From contig CAZNDH010000003.1 in NCBI GenBank assembly GCA_964571765.1, forward strand, positions 76,998-140,997: a stretch of DNA of 64,000 bases, in the 5' to 3' direction. The DNA comes from ZC4RG35 sp964571765 (GTDB lineage Bacteria; Actinomycetota; Acidimicrobiia; Spongiisociales; ZC4RG35). Of the stretch, positions 51,128 through 58,704 are shown one piece after another (the stretch's first letter is position 1; each line of letters begins with the position of its first letter). Below the pieces are notes generated by a model. It made no database searches. It worked only from the letters and a program-made list of their open reading frames with translations, and was not told the origin of the DNA. Made by a program: the position numbers and the translations under genes.

Positions 51128-51949
51128 GTGAAGCCGGCACGGGCACTGGTGGGGGCACTGCTCATCTCGATGTTCTCATCCTGCTCCACCCCCCCTCCGA
51201 CGGCCCCGGCCCTGCCCGGGTCGGGCACGGCCACAGTGGTCTCTGTGCTCGACGGGGACGGCCTGACGGTCTTGGCCGACGGGCAGGAGCTCGAGGTCAG
51301 GCTGGACGGGATCAATGCCCCCGAGATTGACGAGTGCTTCCACTCCGAAGCGCGGGACCACCTCACCTCACTGGTGGGTGGCCGAGTCGTCGACCTCACC
51401 GTGAGCGGGACCGACCAGTTCGGCCGGACCCTGGCCCACATCTACCTCGACGGAATGCATGTCAACCTGGAGATGGTCGCCCGGGGGATGGCCATCGCCA
51501 CCACGCCGCCCGCCGGTGATCCCACCGAGCTCCTCACCGCCGAGGAGCGCGTCGCCGACGAGGGGCTCGGTCTGTGGAGCCCCCACTCTTGCGGCACAGG
51601 CCCCCTCCCCCCGGTGGAAATCGACTTCGACCGCTCGGTGATCGACCCACCTGGGCCCGACGGAGACATCCTTCATCTGGAGACGGTTGCCCTGGTCAAT
51701 CGGTCGGACCGAGGGGTCGACCTCGAAGGCTGGACGCTGCGCGACGAGTCGTCCCGACACCGCTTCCGGTTCCCCGCCGGGACCTCTATAAGCCCGGGGG
51801 AGACTGTGCTGGTGAGCAGCGCCGATCCCGCCTGGTCCCCTGGGGGAAGCCCGGTGTGGAACAACCAGGGTGACCTGATCCTCCTCCTCGACGATTCCGG
51901 GCGGGTAGTCGCCCGTCACCGCTACCGAGGCCGGGTCGGTTTGGAGTAG
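51128..51949 (+). CDS. Thermonuclease-like lipoprotein with lamin-tail domain
   Basis: 273 residues. Signal peptide with lipobox SSC (Cys19), Pro-rich linker, then an SNase domain (about 33-155): VSVLDGDGLTV with metal Asp, VRLDGINAPEID with catalytic Arg and Glu, and FGRTLAHIY with the second Arg. The C-terminal part (about 170-273) is a lamin-tail (LTD) domain: LETVALVNRSDRGVDLEGWT then HRFRFPAG. Such proteins are surface nucleases for phosphate or nucleotide scavenging. GTG 51128 is 8 nt behind TAGGTT. Confidence 0.9.
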   Translation: MKPARALVGALLISMFSSCSTPPPTAPALPGSGTATVVSVLDGDGLTVLADGQELEVRLDGINAPEIDECFHSEARDHLTSLVGGRVVDLTVSGTDQFGRTLAHIYLDGMHVNLEMVARGMAIATTPPAGDPTELLTAEERVADEGLGLWSPHSCGTGPLPPVEIDFDRSVIDPPGPDGDILHLETVALVNRSDRGVDLEGWTLRDESSRHRFRFPAGTSISPGETVLVSSADPAWSPGGSPVWNNQGDLILLLDDSGRVVARHRYRGRVGLE

Positions 51950-51952
51950 GGT
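51947..51952 (+). promoter_or_regulatory. Candidate -10 element (TAGGGT) for the LEA-like gene
   Basis: TAGGGT overlaps the stop codon of the SNase gene. A start of transcription near 51959 would give a leader of about 23 nt with AAAGGA as ribosome site before ATG 51982. Confidence 0.4.
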
Positions 51953-51981
51953 TCGAGACTCGACCAGAAAGGACCGGTTCC

Positions 51982-52329
51982 ATGGGAGTGATGGACACTC
52001 TGAAGCGGCTCTTCGGCGCGGCCAAGGAGGGAGCCTCCGAGGCTGCTGAGAAGGCTGCACCCTACGTAGAGAAGGCCAAGGAGGCCGCCAGCGAGGCCGC
52101 CGAGAAAGCCGCACCCTACGTGGAAAAGGCCAAGGAGGCCGCCAGCGAGGCCGCCGAGAAAGCCGCACCCTACGTAGACAAGGCCAAAGAGGCAGCATCG
52201 GAGGCCTTCGAAACGGTCAAGGAAAAAGTGTCGGGGGCAGCGGACTCGGCCCAGGATGCAGCCGGCGATGTGGTGGACAAGGCCGCTGATGCGGTGGAGA
52301 CCGTGAAGGAGAAGATCGAAGGGGACTGA
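51982..52329 (+). CDS. LEA-like amphipathic repeat protein
   Basis: 115 residues, almost entirely Ala, Glu, Lys, Ser and Val, predicted as one long amphipathic helix. Residues 21-74 are three 18-residue repeats of the pattern AAEKAAPYVEKAKEAASE, followed by weaker 11-residue-like units (FETVKEKVSGA, AVETVKEKIEG). Composition and periodicity are like group 3 LEA proteins and apolipoprotein-like helices that protect membranes during drying, freezing or salt stress. The N-terminal MGVMDTLKRLFGAAKEG may bind membrane. It has its own promoter candidate. Function is inference. Confidence 0.75.
   Translation: MGVMDTLKRLFGAAKEGASEAAEKAAPYVEKAKEAASEAAEKAAPYVEKAKEAASEAAEKAAPYVDKAKEAASEAFETVKEKVSGAADSAQDAAGDVVDKAADAVETVKEKIEGD
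52042..52203 (+). repeat. Three 54-bp in-frame tandem repeats
   Basis: Units 52042-52095, 52096-52149 and 52150-52203 differ by few bases, mainly at third codon positions and near the end of the third unit. Each codes for one 18-residue helical repeat of the LEA-like protein. Confidence 0.88.
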
Positions 52330-52349
52330 TCCTCTGATCGAACCCGCCG

Positions 52350-53531
52350 GTGTCCGCTCGAATCTCCGACCGTTTGAGCCGCCTGCCCGGGTCGGCGACA
52401 CTTGCCACCAGCGCCCGCGCCCGTGAGCTGTCCGCCGCGGGAAGGGACATCATTTCCTTCGCCGCCGGCGAGCCCGACTTCCCCACGCCGGAGCACATCC
52501 TGGCCGCGGCCACCCGGGCGGTCCACGATCCGACCAACCACCATTACACCGCCAATCAGGGTCTTCTCCCGTTGCGCGAGGCGATTGCCGACAACACCAG
52601 GAGGTACTCGGGCATCGAGGTCGACCCCACTCAGGTCCTGGTCACCAACGGCGCCAAGCAGGCCATCCTCGACGGCTGCGCCGCTCTTCTCGACCCCGGG
52701 GACGAGGTGCTGGTCCCCGCGCCCTATTGGGTGACCTATCCGGCGTCGATCACGCTCGCCGGGGCCGAGACCGTACCGGTGGCCACCGATCCGGGCAATG
52801 GCTTCAAGGTGACGGTGGAGATGCTCGAGGAGCTGCGGACACCCCGGACGAAGGCATTGATCCTGGTGTCTCCTTCCAACCCCAGTGGCTCGGTGTATGA
52901 CGAGCCGGAGATGGAGGCCATCGCCCGATGGGCGGCAGACACCGGGGTGTGGATCATCGCCGACGAGATCTATCAGCGCCTCGCCTACGGGCGGGAGGTG
53001 GCTCCGTCGGTGGCGGCGGCGACTCCCGACCTCGAGCGGGTCGTGCTGGTCAACGGGGTGGCCAAGAGCTACGCCATGACCGGATGGCGTGTTGGATGGC
53101 TGGTCGGGCCGATCGACGTGGTCGAGGCGGCCGCCCGTTTTCACTCCCACGCCACCGGCAACGTGGCCAACGTCTCACAGCAGGCGGCCCTCGCTGCCCT
53201 GACCGGCCCTCAGGACGCAGTCGAAGAGATGCGCGAGGCGTTCGATCGGAGGAGGAAGCTGATGTTTGCCGGTGTCTCCGCCATCGAAGGAATCACCTGC
53301 AGCGAGCCGGAAGGCGCCTTCTATGTGTTCCCCGACGTCAGTGCTCTGCTCGGTGGTCTCCATCCCGGGTCGGCCGAGCTCGCCGCGGCCATCCTGGAGC
53401 AAGCCGGTGTGGCGGTGGTAGCCGGTGAGGCATTCGGCGCACCCGGGTTCGTCCGCCTCTCCTACGCCCTCGGCGAGGACCAGATCGAAGAGGGCCTCCG
53501 CCGGTTCGCCGGCTTCCTGACGAGCCTCTGA
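52350..53531 (+). CDS. Class I PLP aminotransferase, aspartate aminotransferase-like
   Basis: 393 residues of the subgroup Ib aspartate aminotransferase type. Motifs: FAAGEPDFPTP, HHYTANQGLLPLREAIA, TNGAKQAI, PYWVTYP, SPSNPSGSVY, ADEIYQRLAYG, PLP Lys239 in NGVAKSYAMTGWRVGW, and the C-terminal FVRLSYAL with the substrate-carboxylate Arg. It would transfer amino groups between aspartate and 2-oxoglutarate or related pairs. The start is GTG at 52350, 20 nt after the LEA-like gene. Confidence 0.92.
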   Translation: MSARISDRLSRLPGSATLATSARARELSAAGRDIISFAAGEPDFPTPEHILAAATRAVHDPTNHHYTANQGLLPLREAIADNTRRYSGIEVDPTQVLVTNGAKQAILDGCAALLDPGDEVLVPAPYWVTYPASITLAGAETVPVATDPGNGFKVTVEMLEELRTPRTKALILVSPSNPSGSVYDEPEMEAIARWAADTGVWIIADEIYQRLAYGREVAPSVAAATPDLERVVLVNGVAKSYAMTGWRVGWLVGPIDVVEAAARFHSHATGNVANVSQQAALAALTGPQDAVEEMREAFDRRRKLMFAGVSAIEGITCSEPEGAFYVFPDVSALLGGLHPGSAELAAAILEQAGVAVVAGEAFGAPGFVRLSYALGEDQIEEGLRRFAGFLTSL

Positions 53532-53565
53532 CCGGTCCGGTGTCAGGTGCCCTGGGGGCAGGGTT

Positions 53566-53571
53566 TACACT
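53566..53571 (+). promoter_or_regulatory. Candidate -10 element (TACACT) for the zinc dehydrogenase gene
   Basis: TACACT, 8 nt spacer, ATG 53580. It supports 53580 as the start instead of the longer frame from 53547. Confidence 0.45.
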
Positions 53572-53579
53572 CGCCGTCG

Positions 53580-54656
53580 ATGGACAGAGGGACCAGGGCA
53601 CGGGCGATGATGTTGGTCGAGCCCCGTCACTTCACCGACACCATCGTCGAGGCAGCCGGCGACGACAACGGCGGCTGGCTCGCCGTCGAGGCCACCGGCG
53701 TGTCCGGCAACGACGTCCAGGTGTGGAAGGGTGAGGCTCGCGACGTGGTCTACCCCCTCGTCCCTGGTCACGAGGTCGTGGGCCGGGTGGCGGTCCAAGG
53801 CCCAAACGTGCCCTACCCGGTTGGCACCCGGGTGGTGGTCGAGCCCCGAATCCGCTGCGGGGTGTGCAGTCGCTGCCGCCAGAACCTGGCTACCTGCGTC
53901 AGCCGGCGGCCCTCAAACTCCTACGGGATGATCCCTTCGATCGAGCCCCCCGGCCTCTGGGGGGGCTTGGCCGAGATGCTCTATCTCGATCCCAACTCCC
54001 GTCTGCACCCGGTGACCGATGACGTTCCCGCCGAGGTGGCCACCTTCGTCCACCCACTGGCATCGGGGCACACCTGGGCGGTGGAGCTGCCCGCCCTGCA
54101 ACAGGGCGAGCGGGTCCTCATCCTCGGCCCCGGTCCAAGAGGGCTTGCATGCCTCCTCGCCGCCAAGGCGGCCGGGGCGGGATGGGTGGGAATCACCGGG
54201 CTCTCCCATGACCGCGACCGTCTCGAGCTCGCCCGCCGACTCGGCGCCGACCTTGCCATAGACGTGGAGCACACCGACGTCGCCGGGGAGATCGCCGGCG
54301 CTCTGGGACGCCGGCCCGACGTGGTGGTCGATGTCACCTCCGACGACCCCGAGGCGGTGTTCACCGCCCTCGACCTGGTCAGGGCGGGAGGACGGGTGAT
54401 CCTCGCCTCTACCAAGGGGAACAGGGCCTTCCACTTCCTCTCCGACGTGATCGTGGCCAAGCAGATCACCATGAGGGGAGCCATGGGTGCCTCCAGCATC
54501 GGGTACCAATGGGCCACCAATCAGCTGGAGGCCGACCCCCGGATCGACGACCTGGTCTCCCATCAGTTCCCCCTCTCCGAAGCGTCCCGGGCACTGCAGG
54601 CCGCTGCCGGGCTCCTCGGTCGGGACGAGCTGATCTCGGTCGCAGTCACCTTCTGA
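53580..54656 (+). CDS. Zinc-type alcohol dehydrogenase-like protein, catalytic Cys replaced
   Basis: 358 residues of the medium-chain dehydrogenase fold. The structural zinc lobe is kept (Cys93, 96, 99, 106, last spacing one residue short of usual), as are GHE (63-65) and the dinucleotide loop LGPGPRGLACLL. The first catalytic zinc ligand, normally Cys in a G-x-C-G-x-D motif, is Ser42 in GVSGNDVQVWKGE. Activity may therefore differ from normal dehydrogenases, or zinc binding may be changed. Substrate unknown. The MFS gene follows after 6 nt. Confidence 0.82.
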   Translation: MDRGTRARAMMLVEPRHFTDTIVEAAGDDNGGWLAVEATGVSGNDVQVWKGEARDVVYPLVPGHEVVGRVAVQGPNVPYPVGTRVVVEPRIRCGVCSRCRQNLATCVSRRPSNSYGMIPSIEPPGLWGGLAEMLYLDPNSRLHPVTDDVPAEVATFVHPLASGHTWAVELPALQQGERVLILGPGPRGLACLLAAKAAGAGWVGITGLSHDRDRLELARRLGADLAIDVEHTDVAGEIAGALGRRPDVVVDVTSDDPEAVFTALDLVRAGGRVILASTKGNRAFHFLSDVIVAKQITMRGAMGASSIGYQWATNQLEADPRIDDLVSHQFPLSEASRALQAAAGLLGRDELISVAVTF

Positions 54657-54662
54657 ACCGGC

Positions 54663-55952
54663 GTGAAACCGACTCCCGTCCCCGGGACCGGGATGAATCG
54701 CCGTTCGGTTCGCTCCTGGGTGATCTACGACCTGGCCAACACCATATTCGCCCTGGGTGTGGTGGGCCTGTACTTTCCCGACTGGCTGCTCAGTGTGGGC
54801 CGCCCCGACGGCCACCTCGCCTTGGTCCAGATCGCCGCCGCGGTAGTGGTGATATTCCTCGCTCCATGGGCAGGCGCCAGAACGGACGCCACCGGTGTCC
54901 GCCTACCCACACTGGTGGTGACCACGATTGCCGCGGTGGCTGCCACCTTCTTCCTCGACAGTGGGCCGGAGCTGCTCACCCTCGCCCTCCTCTGGCTGGC
55001 CATCGTCGGGGTGAACACCGGATCGGTGGTCTACGACGCCCTGTTGGTCAACGTGTCGACCGCGGCCAATCGTGGCTGGGTCTCCGGCCTCGGGGTCGGC
55101 GTCGGGTACTTCGGCTCCTTCATCGGCCTGGGCATCGGCCTGGTCAGCTTCGAGCTGCTCGAATGGGGTTACGCCGGAACGTTCCGCACGCTGGCGGTCG
55201 GGTTCCTGGTGTTCGCCCTGCCCGCCTTCTTCTTCATCGAGGAACGACCCCTGGCCCACCCCGAGCCCAAGCCGGGTCCAATCGAGGTCGCGGGAAGGTT
55301 GGTAGCTGCCTGGCGATTGGCCTCACACCATCGTGGCGTGGTCCGCTTCCTGATCGGGCGGTTCTTCTACACCGATGCCATCAACACCCTGCTCGGCGGC
55401 TTTCTCGCCCTGTTCGTCATCGACGAACTGGGTCTGGAGAGCGGGCTGTTCACGGTACTCCTGGGGACCGCCATCGCCTTCGCCGTGGTCGGCGGGCTCG
55501 GGGCAGGCAAGATCCTCGACCGGGTAGGTCCCTTACGGATGCTCCGGATGGTGCTGGTTGTCTGGGTGGTGGCCATAACCATGGGGATCGTGGCCAACGT
55601 CACCTCGATCCTCGCCTTCGCCTGGTTGATCGGGCCTCTGGGGGGCCTCGCCCTCGGTGCGACCTGGGCAGCGGACCGGGTGGTCATGGCTCGGATATCA
55701 CCACCGCGCCATCTCGGCGAGTTCTACGGGTTGTACGCCACCGTGGGCAGGTTCGCCACCATCTTCGGCCCCCTGGTGTGGGCCACCATCGTCAATCTCT
55801 TGGGGTGGGGCCGGAACATCGCCATGGGCGCCCTCGCCGGGTTCGTCGCCGTTTCCTGGTGGATCCTGCGTCAGGTTGACGATACCCCCCGGAAGTGGCG
55901 GCCTGAGGATCAGATCCCGATCAGTGGAAGCCGGGGCGAGACCCGAACATGA
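54663..55952 (+). CDS. MFS transporter, UMF1/Atg22 family
   Basis: 429 residues with about 12 hydrophobic helices. The N-terminal SWVIYDLANTIFALGVVGLY is the UMF1 signature (normally YDWANSAF), and RFLIGRFFYTDAINTLLGGF starts the second half as in Atg22-like permeases, which export amino acids or unknown metabolites. Start is uncertain: GTG 54663, six bases after the preceding stop, or ATG 54693. It overlaps the convergent gene by 32 nt at its 3' end. Confidence 0.85.
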   Translation: MKPTPVPGTGMNRRSVRSWVIYDLANTIFALGVVGLYFPDWLLSVGRPDGHLALVQIAAAVVVIFLAPWAGARTDATGVRLPTLVVTTIAAVAATFFLDSGPELLTLALLWLAIVGVNTGSVVYDALLVNVSTAANRGWVSGLGVGVGYFGSFIGLGIGLVSFELLEWGYAGTFRTLAVGFLVFALPAFFFIEERPLAHPEPKPGPIEVAGRLVAAWRLASHHRGVVRFLIGRFFYTDAINTLLGGFLALFVIDELGLESGLFTVLLGTAIAFAVVGGLGAGKILDRVGPLRMLRMVLVVWVVAITMGIVANVTSILAFAWLIGPLGGLALGATWAADRVVMARISPPRHLGEFYGLYATVGRFATIFGPLVWATIVNLLGWGRNIAMGALAGFVAVSWWILRQVDDTPRKWRPEDQIPISGSRGETRT

Positions 55953-56922
55953 GGTGCTGCTCCACCGCGTAAGGAATGGGCAGCCCATCGAGGTCGTAGG
56001 GGCCCCTCACCAGCCTCCGTCCGATCTCGGCGAACCAGGTGTCGTTGGCGAACGGCCACGGCCATGCCCTTATACCGACGCGGGCCCCGACCAGCGCACC
56101 GGCGAAGGCGGCCAGGGTGCTCCCCCCGATGCGGGCCGACTGCTCGACCGCGGTGTGGAAACGCTCACTCATAGGGGCGGCGAGCAGAAGCGCGGCACGC
56201 ACTGCATCGATCGGGTCGCTGATGTCGCCCCCCACCACCGCCAGGGCCCGATCACCGTCGGTCACACCGACACTGTCGATCATCGCCTCGAGTTCGGGCC
56301 CGACCCTGGAGAGACGCCCGGCCTCGGCGGTGTCCCCGCCGAGCTGATCGAGCACCGGGACCACCGCCTCCCTGACCCCGGCGATCAGATCCCGACCCGT
56401 TTGGCCGAAACAGGAGGCAGCGGTGGCGGCGGACGCCATCAAGCAGGCAGCCAGGCTGGCCGGGTCCCGGTCGAAGATGCGGCTCAGGGCGATAGTCTCG
56501 CGGAGCAGCGCCGCCGGTTCCCGTCGGAATGCCACCCCAACCACCGCCGCCCGGGGGACGCCGTCGAGGGAGGGAGTGGTCGACGGTTCGGGATCACCTC
56601 CTGCGGCGCGGTCGAGCCATGCACGGAATCCCGGGGTCTCCGACCGATAGACCGGATCCTCGTCGTCGGAGCCGTCGAGCTCGCCGATCGAGGCTCGTAC
56701 CCGGTCGGGGTCGATGCGTCGCTGCTCGATCAGCTCGTAAGCAATGACCACCGCCTGCTCGGTCACCGCCGAGTAACCCATGTCCCAGGCGCCGCCAGCG
56801 GTGTCCCCCGCGGCGAGGCCGAGCATGAACCCGTCCCCCTCTCCCGACACCAGGCTGAACAGGGGCTCTTGGGGGTGGCGGGTGACAGGTTGCTGCTCTT
56901 CGGGCCGGGCGTTGTCCTCCAC
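55921..56922 (-). CDS. Degenerate ADP-ribosylglycohydrolase-like protein
   Basis: 333 residues. The frame of an ADP-ribosylglycohydrolase is visible: GFMLGLAAGDTAG near residue 31-43, a helix ELIEQRRIDPDRV, and near the C-terminus GGSTLAAFAGALVGARVG followed by a Pro-Trp turn. The metal-binding motifs are lost: the usual TDDT after the first block reads SAVTE, and the usual GGDTDT reads GGSTLA (266-271). It is probably not a hydrolase; a binding role is possible. GTG 56922 lies 8 nt behind TACTCT. Confidence 0.65.
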   Translation of the reverse strand: MEDNARPEEQQPVTRHPQEPLFSLVSGEGDGFMLGLAAGDTAGGAWDMGYSAVTEQAVVIAYELIEQRRIDPDRVRASIGELDGSDDEDPVYRSETPGFRAWLDRAAGGDPEPSTTPSLDGVPRAAVVGVAFRREPAALLRETIALSRIFDRDPASLAACLMASAATAASCFGQTGRDLIAGVREAVVPVLDQLGGDTAEAGRLSRVGPELEAMIDSVGVTDGDRALAVVGGDISDPIDAVRAALLLAAPMSERFHTAVEQSARIGGSTLAAFAGALVGARVGIRAWPWPFANDTWFAEIGRRLVRGPYDLDGLPIPYAVEQHLMFGSRPGFH

Positions 56923-56956
56923 GGAGGGTCAGAGTACCGCTGTACTCTCACCCTCC
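56923..56956. promoter_or_regulatory. Near-perfect inverted repeat carrying two divergent -10 elements
   Basis: Arms 56923-56937 and 56942-56956 match over 15 bp with one mismatch; the loop is CGCT. Each arm carries TACTCT: minus strand 56936-56931 (8 nt before GTG 56922) and plus strand 56943-56948 (9 nt before GTG 56958). Both genes would be leaderless, from mirror-image promoters. Confidence 0.55.
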
Positions 56957-56957
56957 A

Positions 56958-57875
56958 GTGGTTCGCATCGCCGTCATAGCCAACCCGGTGGCGTCCCAGT
57001 TCACGGGAGGCTCCCACCGTGACGTGATGTCCATCCTCTCAGGATCACACCAGGTCGAGGCGATGTGGCCAGCCACCGCCACCGATGCCGGTCATGCCTC
57101 GGCAACGGCCGCCTCGGAAGGGTTCGACATCGTGGTGGCAATGGGCGGCGACGGGATGGTTCACCATGTCGCCCAAGGACTGGTGGGCACCGGCACTTCC
57201 CTGGGAATCATCCCCGCAGGGACCACCAACGTCATCGCCCGGCTTCACGACGTCCCCGGACGACACACCAGGGCGGCCCGCCTCATCGCCCGCCAGCCGG
57301 TGCCCCGGTCGATCGGCGTGGCCTCGATGACCCTGCACCGGGGCTCGGTGGAGACCCTCCACCACGGCATCTTCGCCTGCGGCATGGGGCTGGACGCCGA
57401 GGTCGTGGTCCGAGCTGACCAAGACCCCTACCGGAAATACCGCTTCGGGTCGGTTCACTACGCACGAACCGCGGTCGGAGTCGCCCTGGGAAGATTCTCC
57501 GGTCGTCGACCCCATGTCGTGGCGCGGGCAGGCGAGCGGACCGAATCGGTCTCGACCGCCCTGATCCAGTTCCGGGAGGTTTATACGTACTTCGGGAGGG
57601 TGCCCATACGACTGTCCCCCTCGTCGCCGGACCCGATGACGGTGCTCAGCATCGACCGCCTCCGCCGGTGGAGGGTGCCGGCCATCGCCTTCAACGCCCT
57701 CACCGGGAGGGACCTGACCCGGATCAGAGGAATCCAGGTTTGGGAAGGTGTCGACCACCTCCGTCTCGAAGGTGATCCCCCGATGGCTATCCAGGCTGAC
57801 GGCGAGCCTTTGGGCATGGTGGAGTCGGCCGACGTCCGCTGGGCGCCCGCAGCCCTGAGATTGATCGGTGGCTGA
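56958..57875 (+). CDS. Diacylglycerol kinase family lipid kinase
   Basis: 305 residues. The DAGK catalytic domain has VIANPVAS at the N-terminus, the ATP motif VAMGGDGMVHHVAQGL and PAGTTNVIARL; the second lobe contains FACGMGLDAEVV and the C-terminal AIQADGEPLG. It phosphorylates diacylglycerol or a related lipid (DgkB/YegS type). The GTG start at 56958 follows TACTCT by 9 nt. The stop codon is part of a hairpin shared with the convergent mscS-like gene. Confidence 0.9.
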   Translation: MVRIAVIANPVASQFTGGSHRDVMSILSGSHQVEAMWPATATDAGHASATAASEGFDIVVAMGGDGMVHHVAQGLVGTGTSLGIIPAGTTNVIARLHDVPGRHTRAARLIARQPVPRSIGVASMTLHRGSVETLHHGIFACGMGLDAEVVVRADQDPYRKYRFGSVHYARTAVGVALGRFSGRRPHVVARAGERTESVSTALIQFREVYTYFGRVPIRLSPSSPDPMTVLSIDRLRRWRVPAIAFNALTGRDLTRIRGIQVWEGVDHLRLEGDPPMAIQADGEPLGMVESADVRWAPAALRLIGG

Positions 57876-57889
57876 CCTGCGGGTCAGTC
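57870..57889. terminator. Hairpin holding two convergent stop codons
   Basis: CTGACC (57872-57877), loop TGCG, GGTCAG (57882-57887), extended by one G.T and one G-C pair on the outside. The TGA of the kinase gene lies in one arm and the reversed TGA of the MscS gene in the other. It is symmetrical and could end both transcripts, though no T-run follows. Confidence 0.45.
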
Positions 57890-58693
57890 CCCTTGGTGCA
57901 CGGTGAGCTGAGGGAAAGGGATGGTGATCCCCTCGGCGTCGAAGCGGTTCTTGAGCCGACGCATCGCCTCGCGCTTCACCGTCCAACGCTCCGCGGCCGG
58001 CGTGGTCATCCGAATCCGCAGGATCACCGCCGAGTCGTCGAGCCGCTGCACCCCGAGCATTTCGGGGCCATCCCGGAACTTGTCCGACCACTCCGGGTCG
58101 GCAGCCATGCTCTCGATCTCGTCGGCCATGACAGTCATGGCACGATCGACGTCGGTGTCGTAGGAGACCGACATGTCGATGACCGGTTGGGCGTAGAGGC
58201 TGGTCAGGTTGGAGGTGACCGTGATCTGGCCGTTGGGGACGTAGTGGACGTTGCCCTCGGCGTCACGCAACACGGTCACCCGCAGCTGGATGTCCTCCAC
58301 CCTCCCGCTGGTGGCGGCGATGGTGACGATGTCGCCCACGTGGTATTGGTCCTCGGCGAGGATCATGAAGCCGGCGATCACGTCACGGACGAAGTTCTGG
58401 GCACCGAAGCCGAGGGCTGCGGCGAAGACGGTCCCCACTGCCAGGAAGGGTGTCAGGCTCAGGTCCCAGACCGAGAAGAGCATCAGGGCCGCGGTAACGA
58501 AGAGGACCACATTGATGAGCCGGCGCAGGAGGGCCCATAGAGTCACCGCCCGGGATCCGCTCGAGAGGTCGCGCGCCTCCATCCTGCGGACGAAACGGGT
58601 GCCTCCCCGCTGCGACACCCAGAGGAGACCGAGTGTCAAGCCGATGACGACACCTGTCTTGATCAGGGGCTCGGCCCAAGCGAACTCGTCCAT
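57884..58693 (-). CDS. Small-conductance mechanosensitive channel (MscS family)
   Basis: 269 residues, a short form. TM1 is about residues 8-26 (LIKTGVVIGLTLGLLWV), TM2 about 54-77, and TM3 is the family signature AVGTVFAAALGFGAQNFVRD. The beta domain follows with DQYHVGDIV and YVPNGQIT. It opens under membrane tension to release solutes after osmotic downshock, which would suit a cell that accumulates mannosylglycerate. ATG 58693 starts 11 nt after the upstream GTPase stop in the same direction; a longer frame lies inside that gene. Confidence 0.92.
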   Translation of the reverse strand: MDEFAWAEPLIKTGVVIGLTLGLLWVSQRGGTRFVRRMEARDLSSGSRAVTLWALLRRLINVVLFVTAALMLFSVWDLSLTPFLAVGTVFAAALGFGAQNFVRDVIAGFMILAEDQYHVGDIVTIAATSGRVEDIQLRVTVLRDAEGNVHYVPNGQITVTSNLTSLYAQPVIDMSVSYDTDVDRAMTVMADEIESMAADPEWSDKFRDGPEMLGVQRLDDSAVILRIRMTTPAAERWTVKREAMRRLKNRFDAEGITIPFPQLTVHQGD

Positions 58694-58704
58694 CGCCCCC
58701 GAGA

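Noticed and set aside
52042..52203. Tandem repeat as CRISPR or satellite
   Set aside because: Units are contiguous, 54 bp, in frame and coding; there are no spacers.
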